64,000 nt of DNA, from positions 1 to 64,000 of the forward strand of contig CAZCLA010000005.1 in the NCBI GenBank assembly GCA_964499285.1. The letters are read 5' to 3'. Source of the DNA: JAGFIY01 sp964499285. GTDB lineage: Bacteria; Bacteroidota; Ignavibacteria; Ignavibacteriales; Melioribacteraceae. A program made the position numbers and the translations under genes. Each line of letters opens with the position of its first letter. Positions within the stretch are counted from its first letter, which is position 1. A model generated the notes under the pieces. The model saw nothing but the letters and a program-made list of their open reading frames with translations. It had not been told where the DNA came from and made no database searches. Positions 18,117 to 27,217 of the stretch are shown in pieces.

Positions 18117-18998
18117 ATGATTACTGAATTCGATATAATGGAAAGAAGAAGTAAATTGAAGCGACCGTTCATTCTCGACGGTGCTATTGGCAGTAATTTG
18201 ACTGATTATATCACAAATCTTGACGACAAACTATGGGGTACAATAACTGACCCAAAATATTTACCAGTTTTGGAGAAATTGTATTTGGAATACGCTGAAG
18301 CCGGGGCGGATATATTAACAACGAACACTTTTCGAACAAATCCATTTGCAATGAGAGATTATACATACGATTCAAAAACTCTTGTTAATTTAAACTCTGA
18401 CTTAACCGTAAAACTTGCGCATGCCAATAATCGTTTAGCTGCAGGTGCAAATCCTCCGGCAGAAGATTGTTATTCTACAAAAAGAACAATTACTAAAAAA
18501 GAATTGGAAAGAAATCATAAATATCATATTGATTATCTTCTTGAAACCGGTGTAGATTTTATTTTAAATGAAACTCAAAGTCATCTAGATGAAATAGAGA
18601 TCGTCTCAGAATACTGCTCAAATAACACTGTTAATTATCTGATAAGTTTATACTTTGGACCAAATGGAAGAATCTTAAGCGGTGAAACTATATTCGAGGC
18701 GGTTGAATTTTGTTTAAGATTTGATCCTACTGCCGTTCTTATAAATTGCATTGATAAAATTACATTTAATGAATATTGGGATAAATTAAGAGATTTCGGT
18801 GTTAAAGGATATTATTTGAACTGCTTTACGAAAGCGAGGGAAACTGATGTGGAAAATATCCCGGATGAAAAATCTTATGGTGAAAGTGTGTATAATCATT
18901 ACGATAATGATATTTTCCTCATTGGATCGTGCTGTGGTTCTAATTATAAATATACAGATGAAATTAGAAGAGTTATAGATGAACTCAATCAAAGTTAA
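18117..18998 (+). CDS. Homocysteine S-methyltransferase family protein
   Basis: A 293-residue (betaine/S-methylmethionine-)homocysteine methyltransferase-fold protein. It begins with FILDGAIGSNL and has ADILTTNTFRTNP near 60-73. The three zinc-binding cysteines are intact: one in LINCID near residue 208 and two in GSCCGSN near 271. It is likely to methylate homocysteine or a related thiol; the methyl donor cannot be read from sequence. It sits in a convoy with unrelated enzymes, and its end overlaps ispE by 20 bases. Confidence 0.85.
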   Translation: MITEFDIMERRSKLKRPFILDGAIGSNLTDYITNLDDKLWGTITDPKYLPVLEKLYLEYAEAGADILTTNTFRTNPFAMRDYTYDSKTLVNLNSDLTVKLAHANNRLAAGANPPAEDCYSTKRTITKKELERNHKYHIDYLLETGVDFILNETQSHLDEIEIVSEYCSNNTVNYLISLYFGPNGRILSGETIFEAVEFCLRFDPTAVLINCIDKITFNEYWDKLRDFGVKGYYLNCFTKARETDVENIPDEKSYGESVYNHYDNDIFLIGSCCGSNYKYTDEIRRVIDELNQS

Positions 18999-19812
18999 GT
19001 CGCAAGCAAAGATTAATTTAGGTCTTCGGGTTTTATCGAAGAGAAAGGACGGCTATCATAATCTTAGTACGATATTTTATCCAATTGATTTTTTATTTGA
19101 TGAAATTGAATTCAGAAAAAGCAGTAATACTGAAATAAATTGTAATGTTGCAGAGTTGGAGACTAAAGACAATTTAGTAATTAGAGCAATACAAATTATT
19201 GAAAGCTCTTTAAAAATATCTTTACCAACTTCAGTTACTATTGAAAAGAATATTCCTATTGGGGGCGGACTCGGAGGCGGAAGTTCAAATACAGCTGCAG
19301 CACTTATTTCATTAAACAAATTATATGATCTCAAGATATCTGATTCAAAGTTAAAAGAGTTTGCAATTCAGCTTGGTTCTGATGTTCCGTTTTTTCTAAT
19401 TAACTCCCCTGCTCTTGGTGAAAGCCGAGGAGAAAAATTAACTCCGCTCAACTTTTCAATCGATGAATATATTCTCATAGTAAATCCCGGAATACATATA
19501 GCGACAAAGGAATTATTTTCAAAAATCAGACAAGGTAAAAATAAAATTAATCCAAATGAGTTTATAGAATCGGACAAGTTGAATTATAGCAAATGCAAAA
19601 ACGAATTAATAAACGACTTTGAAGAAACAGTTTTTAAGACTTACACTGAAATTCATGATATCAAAAAAATAATGAATGAATTTGGTGCTTTATTTGCACA
19701 AATGACTGGTACAGGTTCTACGATTTACGGTATTTTTGATAATAAAAATCTTATGCGAAAAGTGATAGATAATTTGCCAGCGAAATATCTAAAATATTAC
19801 ACGGATGATTAA
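18979..19812 (+). CDS. ispE: 4-diphosphocytidyl-2-C-methyl-D-erythritol kinase
   Basis: A 277-residue GHMP kinase of the non-mevalonate isoprenoid pathway. It phosphorylates CDP-methylerythritol. The N terminus has KSQAKINLGLRVL with the substrate lysine, the ATP loop PIGGGLGGGSSNTAAAL near residues 93-109, and the third GHMP motif MTGTGSTIYGIF near 236-247. It is the last rightward gene of the convoy; a convergent histidine kinase gene ends one base away. Confidence 0.95.
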   Translation: MNSIKVKSQAKINLGLRVLSKRKDGYHNLSTIFYPIDFLFDEIEFRKSSNTEINCNVAELETKDNLVIRAIQIIESSLKISLPTSVTIEKNIPIGGGLGGGSSNTAAALISLNKLYDLKISDSKLKEFAIQLGSDVPFFLINSPALGESRGEKLTPLNFSIDEYILIVNPGIHIATKELFSKIRQGKNKINPNEFIESDKLNYSKCKNELINDFEETVFKTYTEIHDIKKIMNEFGALFAQMTGTGSTIYGIFDNKNLMRKVIDNLPAKYLKYYTDD

Positions 19813-19813
19813 A

Positions 19814-21211
19814 CTACTCTCTTAATTCGATTGTAGGAAGCGTTATTGTTACTGTCGTACCCGGAAATTGCTCCGAACCAAGCTTGGAAGGACTATGTAA
19901 TTCGATCCTTCCCTTTTGTTTCTCTATAATCTCTTTTACAAGCGATAAACCTAAACCGCTGCCTTCGTAACTTTTTTTCTTTGCATTCGAAGCACGGTAA
20001 AACTCTTCGAAAACTGTTGTAACTTCGAGTGTAGGTATCCCAATTCCATCATCGTGAACACTTATTTGAACTGAATCCGGCGTGGGATCATTTAATTCAA
20101 TAAGTATAGTCCCGTCTTGTCTTCCATATTTCACGCTGTTCCCAATGATATTTGAAAATGCCAAATCAAGTAATGTCTTATCCGCAGAAATGATTTTTTT
20201 TCGTTTTCTCTTATCAGATAGTTTTATAGTTATGTTTTTTATGGAAGCTGTTTCATAATTCTTATCAAGCAGATTGTGCATAATTTTACTCAGCGCAATC
20301 TCTTCATTTTTTGACACATCAAGCAGCTTTAGTTTTGAAATATGCAGCACATTATTTATTAATTGAAGTGATTCCTCGGTCCTTGATTTAGCTCGTCTTA
20401 GTTTTTCTTCGATCTCCGTACTAATTGGACCCAAATATTTATTAATCACCAGATCTAAGATCGACTGAACCGCATTTATTGGTGATTTTATCTCGTGTAC
20501 AACACCCATAATATATCTTTGCTTCGTAATCTCGGCTTCATCTATTTTTATTATATAATCCCTAAGCTGCTGCTCTCTCTTGTAAAGTCTTCTCGAAATT
20601 GTATTTGCAAGATAGACTGAACAGAGCATAATAAAAGAAAAGACAGTTACAATTAATATATCATAAGTGAAAGTGTGCTCCATCATTATTGGTGTAAGTC
20701 CAACTATCAAATGGGAATGAAGATAATCGAAATGCTGAAGGAAAACCATCACAATGAAAATTACACATGTAGTTGTAGTTATAGTGTAAACAACTACACC
20801 AGGCAATATCATTGATCCGATTACCGTCTGAAAAATAAAAAGCATATAAAGAGGAGATTCAATTATTCCTGTGTAATAAATAAGGACAAAAAGTGCCGAG
20901 ATATCAAGTACTGACTGAATAAGCGATAAATACATGCAATTGAATTTTCCTGGTTCACAGCCAACATGTTTCCTGGATGAATGAATAATTATATTATACA
21001 GCAGAATATAAGTTGCGGTTAGTAGAATTGCTCTAAATTGAAGATCGGTAAATTGGAAACTCAAAAAGTATTCGCCAACAAAAACGAATAAGAGTAGAAT
21101 AATAAAAAAGATATATCTTAGCTGGATGAACCAGAGATTTCTTTTTCGAATTGCAGCCCAAAATTCATCATAATGATTTGCCCATTCGGGAACGAGCTTT
21201 AACATAATCAT
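19814..21211 (-). CDS. Membrane sensor histidine kinase
   Basis: A 465-residue kinase. Five or six N-terminal transmembrane helices fill about residues 30-205 with almost no periplasmic loop, suggesting it senses something in the membrane. The HisKA segment has phospho-acceptor VVHEIKSPINAV near 240. The HATPase domain has the N-box IIGNSVKYG, G1 DDGIGIP and G2 EGSGLGLSLVKEII. There is no adjacent response regulator. It lies just downstream of the hydrogenase operon on the same strand but behind the terminator at 21281-21306, so it is probably separate. Confidence 0.9.
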   Translation of the reverse strand: MIMLKLVPEWANHYDEFWAAIRKRNLWFIQLRYIFFIILLLFVFVGEYFLSFQFTDLQFRAILLTATYILLYNIIIHSSRKHVGCEPGKFNCMYLSLIQSVLDISALFVLIYYTGIIESPLYMLFIFQTVIGSMILPGVVVYTITTTTCVIFIVMVFLQHFDYLHSHLIVGLTPIMMEHTFTYDILIVTVFSFIMLCSVYLANTISRRLYKREQQLRDYIIKIDEAEITKQRYIMGVVHEIKSPINAVQSILDLVINKYLGPISTEIEEKLRRAKSRTEESLQLINNVLHISKLKLLDVSKNEEIALSKIMHNLLDKNYETASIKNITIKLSDKRKRKKIISADKTLLDLAFSNIIGNSVKYGRQDGTILIELNDPTPDSVQISVHDDGIGIPTLEVTTVFEEFYRASNAKKKSYEGSGLGLSLVKEIIEKQKGRIELHSPSKLGSEQFPGTTVTITLPTIELRE

Positions 21212-21280
21212 GCACTCTTTTTGTGAGCGAACTTCTTTAATAATATAACAATAGTACTGAATATATAAAACAAAAAGTAA

Positions 21281-21306
21281 AGAGCCGATAAAAATTTACC
21301 GGCTCT
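21281..21306 (-). terminator. Terminator of the hydrogenase operon
   Basis: On the minus strand, AGAGCCG and CGGCTCT form a seven-base GC-rich stem around a 12-base loop, followed by TTTACTTTTTGTTTT. It starts nine bases after the hydA1 stop and separates the operon from the membrane kinase gene. Confidence 0.75.
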
Positions 21307-21314
21307 ACTAATAC

Positions 21315-23231
21315 TTAGGCTATATACTTTCCGCGCTTTACATAGTGTGTATGTAGCAGTTTGTGAGATTTATGACTGCAAGGACCCTCGGTCAAGAAAT
21401 TTTCGTAAATGTACAAGATATGAGGATTTTCATGAGATTTTCTTATTGGTAAACCTTGGTCTTCTGCGTAAATTGCTTCCGCGCGTTTCATCCGAATTTC
21501 TTCATTTGTCGGTATGGGTTGACCACCTCCGCCTAAGCAACCGCCGGGACATCCCATAAACTCTATAAAGTGACATTCACTTAATTTACCGCCAGCTTTT
21601 ATATCTTCAAGCACTTTCTTAGCATTAGCGGTTCCATGTGCAACTGCAACTTTAAGTGTAACACCTTTAAGCCATTCCCAATCTTTAAAATATGGTTTTA
21701 ACAAGTCAGGGACTGGACCAACATTTTCGATAGGAATTTCGGCATAGCGTACTCCTTCAAATCCACGAACAGGAACAATATTCATATTTTCAAAAATATC
21801 TTCTACCTTACTGCCTGTTACCAGTTCGAGAACGGTCCTAAGGGCTGCTTCCATCACACCGCCTGTTGCGCCAAATATTAATCCAGCACCACTCGCATTT
21901 CCGAATGGATCATCAAATTCTGATTTAGGCATTTCAGGCAAGTTTATTCCTGCTTCCTTAATCATCTTAGCAAGTTCTCGGGTTGTTAAACCGTAATCGA
22001 CATCTTTAAATCCGCTGTCCTGCATCTCTGGTCTGTTGCATTCAAATTTCTTAGCTGAACAAGGCATTACTGCAACCGTTACAATATCCTCGGGATTTAT
22101 ATTTGCTTCTTGAGCATAGAATGTTTTTATCAATGCTCCAAACATTTGCTGAGGCGATTTTGCAGAAGAAAGATGATCAATAAAATCAGGATAAAAATGT
22201 TCTAGATATTTAACCCAACCAGGAGAACAAGATGTAAATTGTGGAACTATTGCTGTTGGGTCGTTTTTAACTAATGCATTATAAAGCCGGATAAGTAACT
22301 CTGTGCCTTCTTCAATTATAGTTAGATCAGCTGTAAAATTTGTATCAAATACTTTATCAAAACCGATTCTTCTTAAAGCGGTATTTAATTCTCCTGTTAC
22401 AGAAGTTCCGGGAGGAAGTCCAAACTCCTCACCTATCGCAGCGCGAGGTGATGGTGCAGTTTGAATTACCACATGTTTCTTCGTATCATCAATAGCGTTC
22501 CAAATTTCATCCGAAGGATCATTTGCTCTTAGTGCACCGGTAGGACATCGGTTGATGCATTGACCGCAATTGATACAGATTACATCGGCTAGAGGTTTTT
22601 CTAGAAAAGTGCTTATGTGGGTATTATCACCTCTTCCAATTGCTTCCAAAACTCCAACTTCTTGAAGATCGATACAGGTTCTGACACATCGCTTACAAAG
22701 AACACACTTATTCATATCTCTCACAACTGAAGGCGAGGAAAGATCTATTTCAAATCTTGGAGATTCGACATGACCAAAATTAAAAGTATCAACTCCATAT
22801 TCTTTGGCAAGAGATTGAAGCTCACAGTTATTGTTTCTAACACAAGAATAGCATTCGCCATAATGTTCGCTTATCAGCAAGTCTATAATATTTCTTCTTG
22901 CTTTCCGGACCATTGGAGAAGATGTTTTGATTTTGATCGGAGATGTGATTGGATAAGCACAAGATGCTTGAAGTGTTCTCATTCCTTCAACTTCAACCAC
23001 ACAAATTCGGCAAACACCAGCGACACACAAATCATCGTGATGACATAAAGTGGGAATGTGAATTCCGTGTTCACGACATGCTTCAAGAATTGTTGTTCCC
23101 ATCGGTACCGAAATCTTTTTCTCGTTAATTTGAATGGAGACGGTGCCGCCGATATATTCGGGATTTTTTGGTTTTTCTACCGTATGAGCTTTTTGACTTA
23201 CTGGTGCTCTTTTTTCATTTTTATTTTCCAT
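21315..23231 (-). CDS. hydA: [FeFe]-hydrogenase catalytic subunit HydA1, trimeric type
   Basis: A 638-residue catalytic subunit of an NAD(H)-linked HydABC hydrogenase, making or using H2 in the cytoplasm. Domains in order: a 28-residue tail, a [2Fe-2S] domain (30-105), the His-Cys [4Fe-4S] motif (ECYSCVRNNNC), two [4Fe-4S] sites (CVLCKRC and CINCGQC), then the H-cluster domain. Motif L1 is TSCSPGW, with Ser336 where the family has a ligand cysteine; L2 MPCSAKKFE and L3 GCPGGCLGGGGQP keep C391, C561 and C565. The ATG at 23231 has GGAGG six bases upstream, so the longer frame is rejected. It overlaps hydB1 by 11 bases. Confidence 0.93.
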   Translation of the reverse strand: MENKNEKRAPVSQKAHTVEKPKNPEYIGGTVSIQINEKKISVPMGTTILEACREHGIHIPTLCHHDDLCVAGVCRICVVEVEGMRTLQASCAYPITSPIKIKTSSPMVRKARRNIIDLLISEHYGECYSCVRNNNCELQSLAKEYGVDTFNFGHVESPRFEIDLSSPSVVRDMNKCVLCKRCVRTCIDLQEVGVLEAIGRGDNTHISTFLEKPLADVICINCGQCINRCPTGALRANDPSDEIWNAIDDTKKHVVIQTAPSPRAAIGEEFGLPPGTSVTGELNTALRRIGFDKVFDTNFTADLTIIEEGTELLIRLYNALVKNDPTAIVPQFTSCSPGWVKYLEHFYPDFIDHLSSAKSPQQMFGALIKTFYAQEANINPEDIVTVAVMPCSAKKFECNRPEMQDSGFKDVDYGLTTRELAKMIKEAGINLPEMPKSEFDDPFGNASGAGLIFGATGGVMEAALRTVLELVTGSKVEDIFENMNIVPVRGFEGVRYAEIPIENVGPVPDLLKPYFKDWEWLKGVTLKVAVAHGTANAKKVLEDIKAGGKLSECHFIEFMGCPGGCLGGGGQPIPTNEEIRMKRAEAIYAEDQGLPIRKSHENPHILYIYENFLTEGPCSHKSHKLLHTHYVKRGKYIA

Positions 23232-24429
23232 TACGACCTCCGTGACTTCCACTAAATATTTCTTCCCTAAAATTTTCAATAATCGATAGGAACGGATTTG
23301 GACTTGATTGTCCTAGCCCGCACTTTGAAGCAACTTTCATTGTTTCAGCCAAACCTTTTAACTTATTGATGTAAGAAAATGTGTAATCATTCCTTTCTAT
23401 CATCTCGATTCCTTCCAGTAATTTTACATTTCCTATTCTGCAAGGTGTGCATTGACCGCATGATTCCTCAACGAAAAATTCCATGAAATTTTTCAGAACA
23501 TGAAGCATATCTCTGCTTTTATCGAAAATCATTATAGAACCGCCTGTTCCAACGTCTTCATAACTGATTGTTCGATCAAACTGAGTTTTATTGAGGCAAA
23601 TTCCGGATGCGCCCCCAACTTGAACTGCTTTTGTATCTTTAGCATCGACGAGCTTGAGGATTTCGTTTATTGTTGTTCCCCAAGGAACTTCGTAAACACC
23701 TGGTTTATTACAATCGCCGGAAATTGAAACAAGTTTTGAGCCAGTAGATTTATTTGTTCCAACTTTTTTAAACCAGCTGCCGCCTTTTATTACAATGTGT
23801 GAAACTGCGGCAAGGGTTTCTACGTTATTTACTGTCGTAGGATGTCCCATATAACCAGTGTTCACTGGGAACGGAGGTCGGTTTCTAGCTTCACCGCGGT
23901 GTCCTTCAAGCGATTCGATTAATGCTGTCTCCTCTCCACAAACATAAGCGCCGGAGCCCATCACAATATCAATATCAAAATCAAATCCATCAATTCCAGC
24001 AATATTGTTTCCGAGTAGATTATCATCCCTCATCACTTGAAGATAGTCTTGTAATGGCTTCATTAAATATTCGTATTCACCACGTAGGTAAACAATACCT
24101 AATTTTGCGCCGATTGTATATCCGGCAATGACCATTCCGTCAAAAACTAATTCAGGATATTCAGTTAATAAAACACGGTCTTTAAAAGTTCCGGGTTCAC
24201 CTTCATCGGCGTTGCAGATTACGAACTTCCTATCACTTTTTGCCGCAGCTGTAAGCATCCATTTTGTAGCCGTCGGAAAGCCAGCTCCGCCTCTGCCTTT
24301 CAAACCCGATTCCTTCAGTTCGAACAACACATCTTCGCGGGAAAATTCTTTCAACTTATTTATTCCAGCTCCGCGAGTATATTCAGAAAAAATCACTTTT
24401 CCTTCTCTTTTAATCTTTGTCTTTTCCAT
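23221..24429 (-). CDS. hydB: HydB1, short NuoF-like NADH-binding hydrogenase subunit
   Basis: A 402-residue flavoprotein that should exchange electrons with NAD(H). It has the NuoF core only: GRGGAGFPTATKW (45-57), the FMN/NADH loop NADEGEPGTFKDR, GAYVCGEETALIESLEG, and the [4Fe-4S] ligands ESCGQCTPCR plus a later Cys in KCGLGQ. Bifurcating HydB proteins are about 600 residues with an N-terminal [2Fe-2S] and a C-terminal 2x[4Fe-4S] domain; both are missing here. The shape resembles HydB of NADH-dependent, ferredoxin-independent hydrogenases. It starts one base after hydC1 ends and overlaps hydA1. Confidence 0.92.
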   Translation of the reverse strand: MEKTKIKREGKVIFSEYTRGAGINKLKEFSREDVLFELKESGLKGRGGAGFPTATKWMLTAAAKSDRKFVICNADEGEPGTFKDRVLLTEYPELVFDGMVIAGYTIGAKLGIVYLRGEYEYLMKPLQDYLQVMRDDNLLGNNIAGIDGFDFDIDIVMGSGAYVCGEETALIESLEGHRGEARNRPPFPVNTGYMGHPTTVNNVETLAAVSHIVIKGGSWFKKVGTNKSTGSKLVSISGDCNKPGVYEVPWGTTINEILKLVDAKDTKAVQVGGASGICLNKTQFDRTISYEDVGTGGSIMIFDKSRDMLHVLKNFMEFFVEESCGQCTPCRIGNVKLLEGIEMIERNDYTFSYINKLKGLAETMKVASKCGLGQSSPNPFLSIIENFREEIFSGSHGGRNGK

Positions 24430-24430
24430 A

Positions 24431-24907
24431 TCACCCCCTTACCTCGCTTAAGATTGCAATTGCCTTTTCTGGAGTTACTTTTGTATAAACTCGATCGTTA
24501 ACTGCCATGGCAGGACCTTGATCACACAATCCAATACAGTTTGCATACTCGAGAGTGAACTTTTTGTCCTTTGTAGTTTCGCCTACTTTAATACCAAGTT
24601 CGCGTTCAATAGCTGCAACTACTGCGGTTTTGTTTTTCGTATCGCATACAATTGTTCTACAGATTCTAATAATATTTTTCCCTTTCGGTTCTGTGTTAAG
24701 GAAAGAATAGAATGAAATAAAACTAAACACTTCAACCGGGTGAATATCAAGCAGACGTGCAACTTCCTGCTGAGCATAGTCCGAAATATGACGATGCTTT
24801 TTCTGGATTTCTTGAAGTATCGGCATAAGCGCCGATCTTTCAGATCCGTAAATTTCTACTAACTTTTCGATTTCTTCCGTAACTGCATTTTTTTCTTCAA
24901 CCAGCAT
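24431..24907 (-). CDS. hydC: HydC1, NuoE-like [2Fe-2S] hydrogenase subunit
   Basis: A 158-residue thioredoxin-like ferredoxin. The first half is the helical NuoE segment (ALMPILQEIQKKHRHIS). The [2Fe-2S] ligands are the two cysteines of CRTIVC (about 88-93) and the two of CIGLC (about 128-132). It passes electrons between HydB1 flavin and HydA1. AGGAGG lies four bases before the ATG, the strongest ribosome site of the operon, suggesting independent loading here even though only eight bases separate it from the receiver gene. Confidence 0.94.
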   Translation of the reverse strand: MLVEEKNAVTEEIEKLVEIYGSERSALMPILQEIQKKHRHISDYAQQEVARLLDIHPVEVFSFISFYSFLNTEPKGKNIIRICRTIVCDTKNKTAVVAAIERELGIKVGETTKDKKFTLEYANCIGLCDQGPAMAVNDRVYTKVTPEKAIAILSEVRG

Positions 24908-24915
24908 TTTCCCTC

Positions 24916-25287
24916 CTACTCTTTATTAAGAAGAAAGTGAACTTTGCTGAGAAGTTCATCAGGTGATATCGGTTTTTCAACGAAATCATCAACAGGAACC
25001 ATCTCTCCTGCGCCAAATTCCATTCCGATAGTTTTCGAAACAGAAGTGTACATTAGTATAGGTGTCTTTACTTTTTCGCGTCTCAGTTTCTGAGCCAAGA
25101 AAAATCCGTCATCGGGTTCATCCATCATAACATCTAGAATAATTAAATCAGGCTTTTTTTCTTGAATAATCTTGTAACCAGCATCCGGATTAGTTGCGGT
25201 CACAACGTGATAACCTTTCGATTTCAGAACCAAGGAACTCGCTTCGATGATATCGGGATCATCATCAATTACTGCGATTAATGCCAT
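24916..25287 (-). CDS. Single-domain response regulator (receiver only)
   Basis: A 123-residue CheY-like receiver: acidic pair DDDPD at 8-12, phospho-acceptor Asp in LIILDVMMDEPDDGF (about 52), Thr/Ser in LMYTSVS and the conserved lysine in VEKPISPDE. The loop after the phospho-acceptor (DEPDDGFF) is longer than in CheY and is shared with the other receiver of the cluster. There is no output domain, so it probably shuttles phosphate or binds a partner. It lies between the receiver-kinase gene and hydC1. Confidence 0.92.
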   Translation of the reverse strand: MALIAVIDDDPDIIEASSLVLKSKGYHVVTATNPDAGYKIIQEKKPDLIILDVMMDEPDDGFFLAQKLRREKVKTPILMYTSVSKTIGMEFGAGEMVPVDDFVEKPISPDELLSKVHFLLNKE

Positions 25288-25317
25288 TTGGTACCTCTTT
25301 TCTTTGTTCTTAGTTAG

Positions 25318-26793
25318 TTAATCATTTATTGGAAATTGAATAATAAATGTCGTTCCTTTTTCATATTCACTTTCGAATCTAATATTTCCATTGTACGAAT
25401 CCACAATTCTTTTAACAATCGAAAGCCCAAGTCCGGTGCCGGTAATTGATTTTGTAAATACATTTTTAGCACGGAAAAATTCAGTGAAAATTTTTTCTTT
25501 TTCTTCTTCCCTCAATCCAATACCAGTATCCTTTATTTTGATTTCGATGAATTTATTTTGACTAATAATTTCAACAAATATTTTCCCGTTTTCGTGATTA
25601 TACTTAATTGCATTACTCAATAGATTTGTAAAGACTCTGGATAACTCGTTTCTATCCATATTTAATATTGGCAGTGCTGATTCAATTTCTTTTTCTACAG
25701 TGATCTTTTTATTATTAATTTCTATCGAAAACAGATCTAAAGTTGAATTTAGTGTTTCTTTTAAGTCTATTGGCTCAATTAATTTTTGCTTTGTTTTAAC
25801 ATCCATCCTCGAAATATCAAGAAGATCGTTTACGAGGTTAAGCAAACTTTTTAATCGCATCGTTGAACGAAGCATAAATTCACTTCTTTTCTCCTCGGGA
25901 AGTTCAACTTTTTCATCCATCAATAATTGTAAAAATCCTATCACTGCAGAGACTGGAGCTTTTAATTCATGAGCTACCATTGACACGAATTGGTTCTTAA
26001 TATGCTCTATTTTTTTTGCTTCGGTTATATTTCTCAAAACAATTACAACACCGGCAAAACTGTTTTCTCCTTCAGGAACATGTGAAACAATTCCTTGCAC
26101 TACTAGTTCGTGATTTGGTTTAATTATAACTTCTAATGATTTGGAACCGGGAATAAAATTATCGGCTTTTAGGTATTCCAAAGCAATCTCCCTAAGATCT
26201 TCTGGGAAATGTTCCGGCAGGGGTTCTCCGGTTTCAAATCTATCCATGTCTGCCAGCTTAAGTGCGGCATTGTTGAAATAAACTATCTTGCTCAATCTGT
26301 TTATTACTATAACTCCGCCCGCAATTGAATTGAGAATTGTTTTTAATCTACTTTTTTCAGATGCAAGTTCAAGCAGGTTTTTTTCTCTTTCGAATTTTAA
26401 TCGTTCGGATTCGAGCAGTAAATTTCTTTGGGCAATCCCTTTTTCTACGCTGTATAAAAGTTCATCGGGAGTAAAAGGTTTAGGAATGTAGCCATATGCT
26501 CCAATTCGTGTTGCTTCAACCGCCGTGTCATAACTTGCGTAAGCTGTTGCTATGTAGCAAACTGTATTTGGTTTCAACTCTTTTATTTTTTTTAGCACTT
26601 CAATACCATCATGATCCGGCATTTTTAAATCGATGAATGCAAGATCATATTCGTTGGTTGTACCAAGTTCAATTCCTTGCGAACCGTTTTCGGCAACATC
26701 AACTTGATAATCTTCAAGTTCAAGCAGACGCTTTGTCCCTAACCTTAAACCTTCCTCGTCATCAACGACTAATATTTTTGCATTCTCATTCAT
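25318..26793 (-). CDS. Receiver-PAS-histidine kinase
   Basis: A 491-residue soluble signalling protein. An N-terminal receiver (1-125, phospho-acceptor Asp in FIDLKMPDHDG near residue 55) is followed by a coiled-coil linker (about 125-150), a PAS domain (about 150-260, starting ILNSIAGGVIVIN), then HisKA with VAHELKAPVSAV and an HATPase with NLLSNAIKYN, DTGIGL and GTGLGLSIVKRI. There is no membrane segment, so it reads a cytoplasmic signal or its phosphorylated receiver. It probably receives phosphate or regulation from the H-cluster kinase upstream in the operon. Confidence 0.92.
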   Translation of the reverse strand: MNENAKILVVDDEEGLRLGTKRLLELEDYQVDVAENGSQGIELGTTNEYDLAFIDLKMPDHDGIEVLKKIKELKPNTVCYIATAYASYDTAVEATRIGAYGYIPKPFTPDELLYSVEKGIAQRNLLLESERLKFEREKNLLELASEKSRLKTILNSIAGGVIVINRLSKIVYFNNAALKLADMDRFETGEPLPEHFPEDLREIALEYLKADNFIPGSKSLEVIIKPNHELVVQGIVSHVPEGENSFAGVVIVLRNITEAKKIEHIKNQFVSMVAHELKAPVSAVIGFLQLLMDEKVELPEEKRSEFMLRSTMRLKSLLNLVNDLLDISRMDVKTKQKLIEPIDLKETLNSTLDLFSIEINNKKITVEKEIESALPILNMDRNELSRVFTNLLSNAIKYNHENGKIFVEIISQNKFIEIKIKDTGIGLREEEKEKIFTEFFRAKNVFTKSITGTGLGLSIVKRIVDSYNGNIRFESEYEKGTTFIIQFPIND

Positions 26794-26805
26794 GGTGGAT
26801 TCAAT

Positions 26806-27201
26806 TTATCCTAGCTTAATTTCCTCAAATTTTTCCAGTAATTCTTCAATAACAACAGGCTTGTTAAGAATTCCATCGCATTTAATCCATTCTCTTTCTT
26901 CAGCAGTTGTAGTACTGAACTTAAAACCGGTTTCATAGGTTGCGGAAGTAAGTATAAGAACCGGGATTCTTTTTCCCAATTCCGTTTTTTTAATTTTATG
27001 ACAAAGAATAAAACCGGAATCATGGTGCTCCATTATTAAATCAATTACGCAAGCATCCGGATTTTCCGAAATAAATTTATCATAACCTTCTTCGGCGCTT
27101 TCTGCTGTTATTACTATGAAACCTTTTGATTCTATTAATATTTTGTTTTGCTCTAAAAGATCAATATCATCGTCAACTAATAAAATCTTTTCAATCTTCA
27201 T
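26806..27201 (-). CDS. Single-domain response regulator (receiver only)
   Basis: A 131-residue receiver with the acidic pair VDDDID, phospho-acceptor Asp in CVIDLIMEHHDSGF, LILTSATYE and the lysine in LNKPVVIEE. Like the other free receiver it has an extended loop after the Asp. There is no output domain. The ATG at 27201 has AGG eight bases upstream; a GTG nine bases earlier is less likely. It directly follows the H-cluster sensor kinase (16 bases from its stop) and is its most probable phosphotransfer partner. Confidence 0.9.
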   Translation of the reverse strand: MKIEKILLVDDDIDLLEQNKILIESKGFIVITAESAEEGYDKFISENPDACVIDLIMEHHDSGFILCHKIKKTELGKRIPVLILTSATYETGFKFSTTTAEEREWIKCDGILNKPVVIEELLEKFEEIKLG

Positions 27202-27217
27202 TTCGTTCACCTTTAAT

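Noticed and set aside
22770..23048. Rightward open frame of 92 codons inside hydA1
   Set aside because: It is antisense to conserved ferredoxin-domain codons, gives no recognisable protein and has no ribosome site; an antisense shadow.
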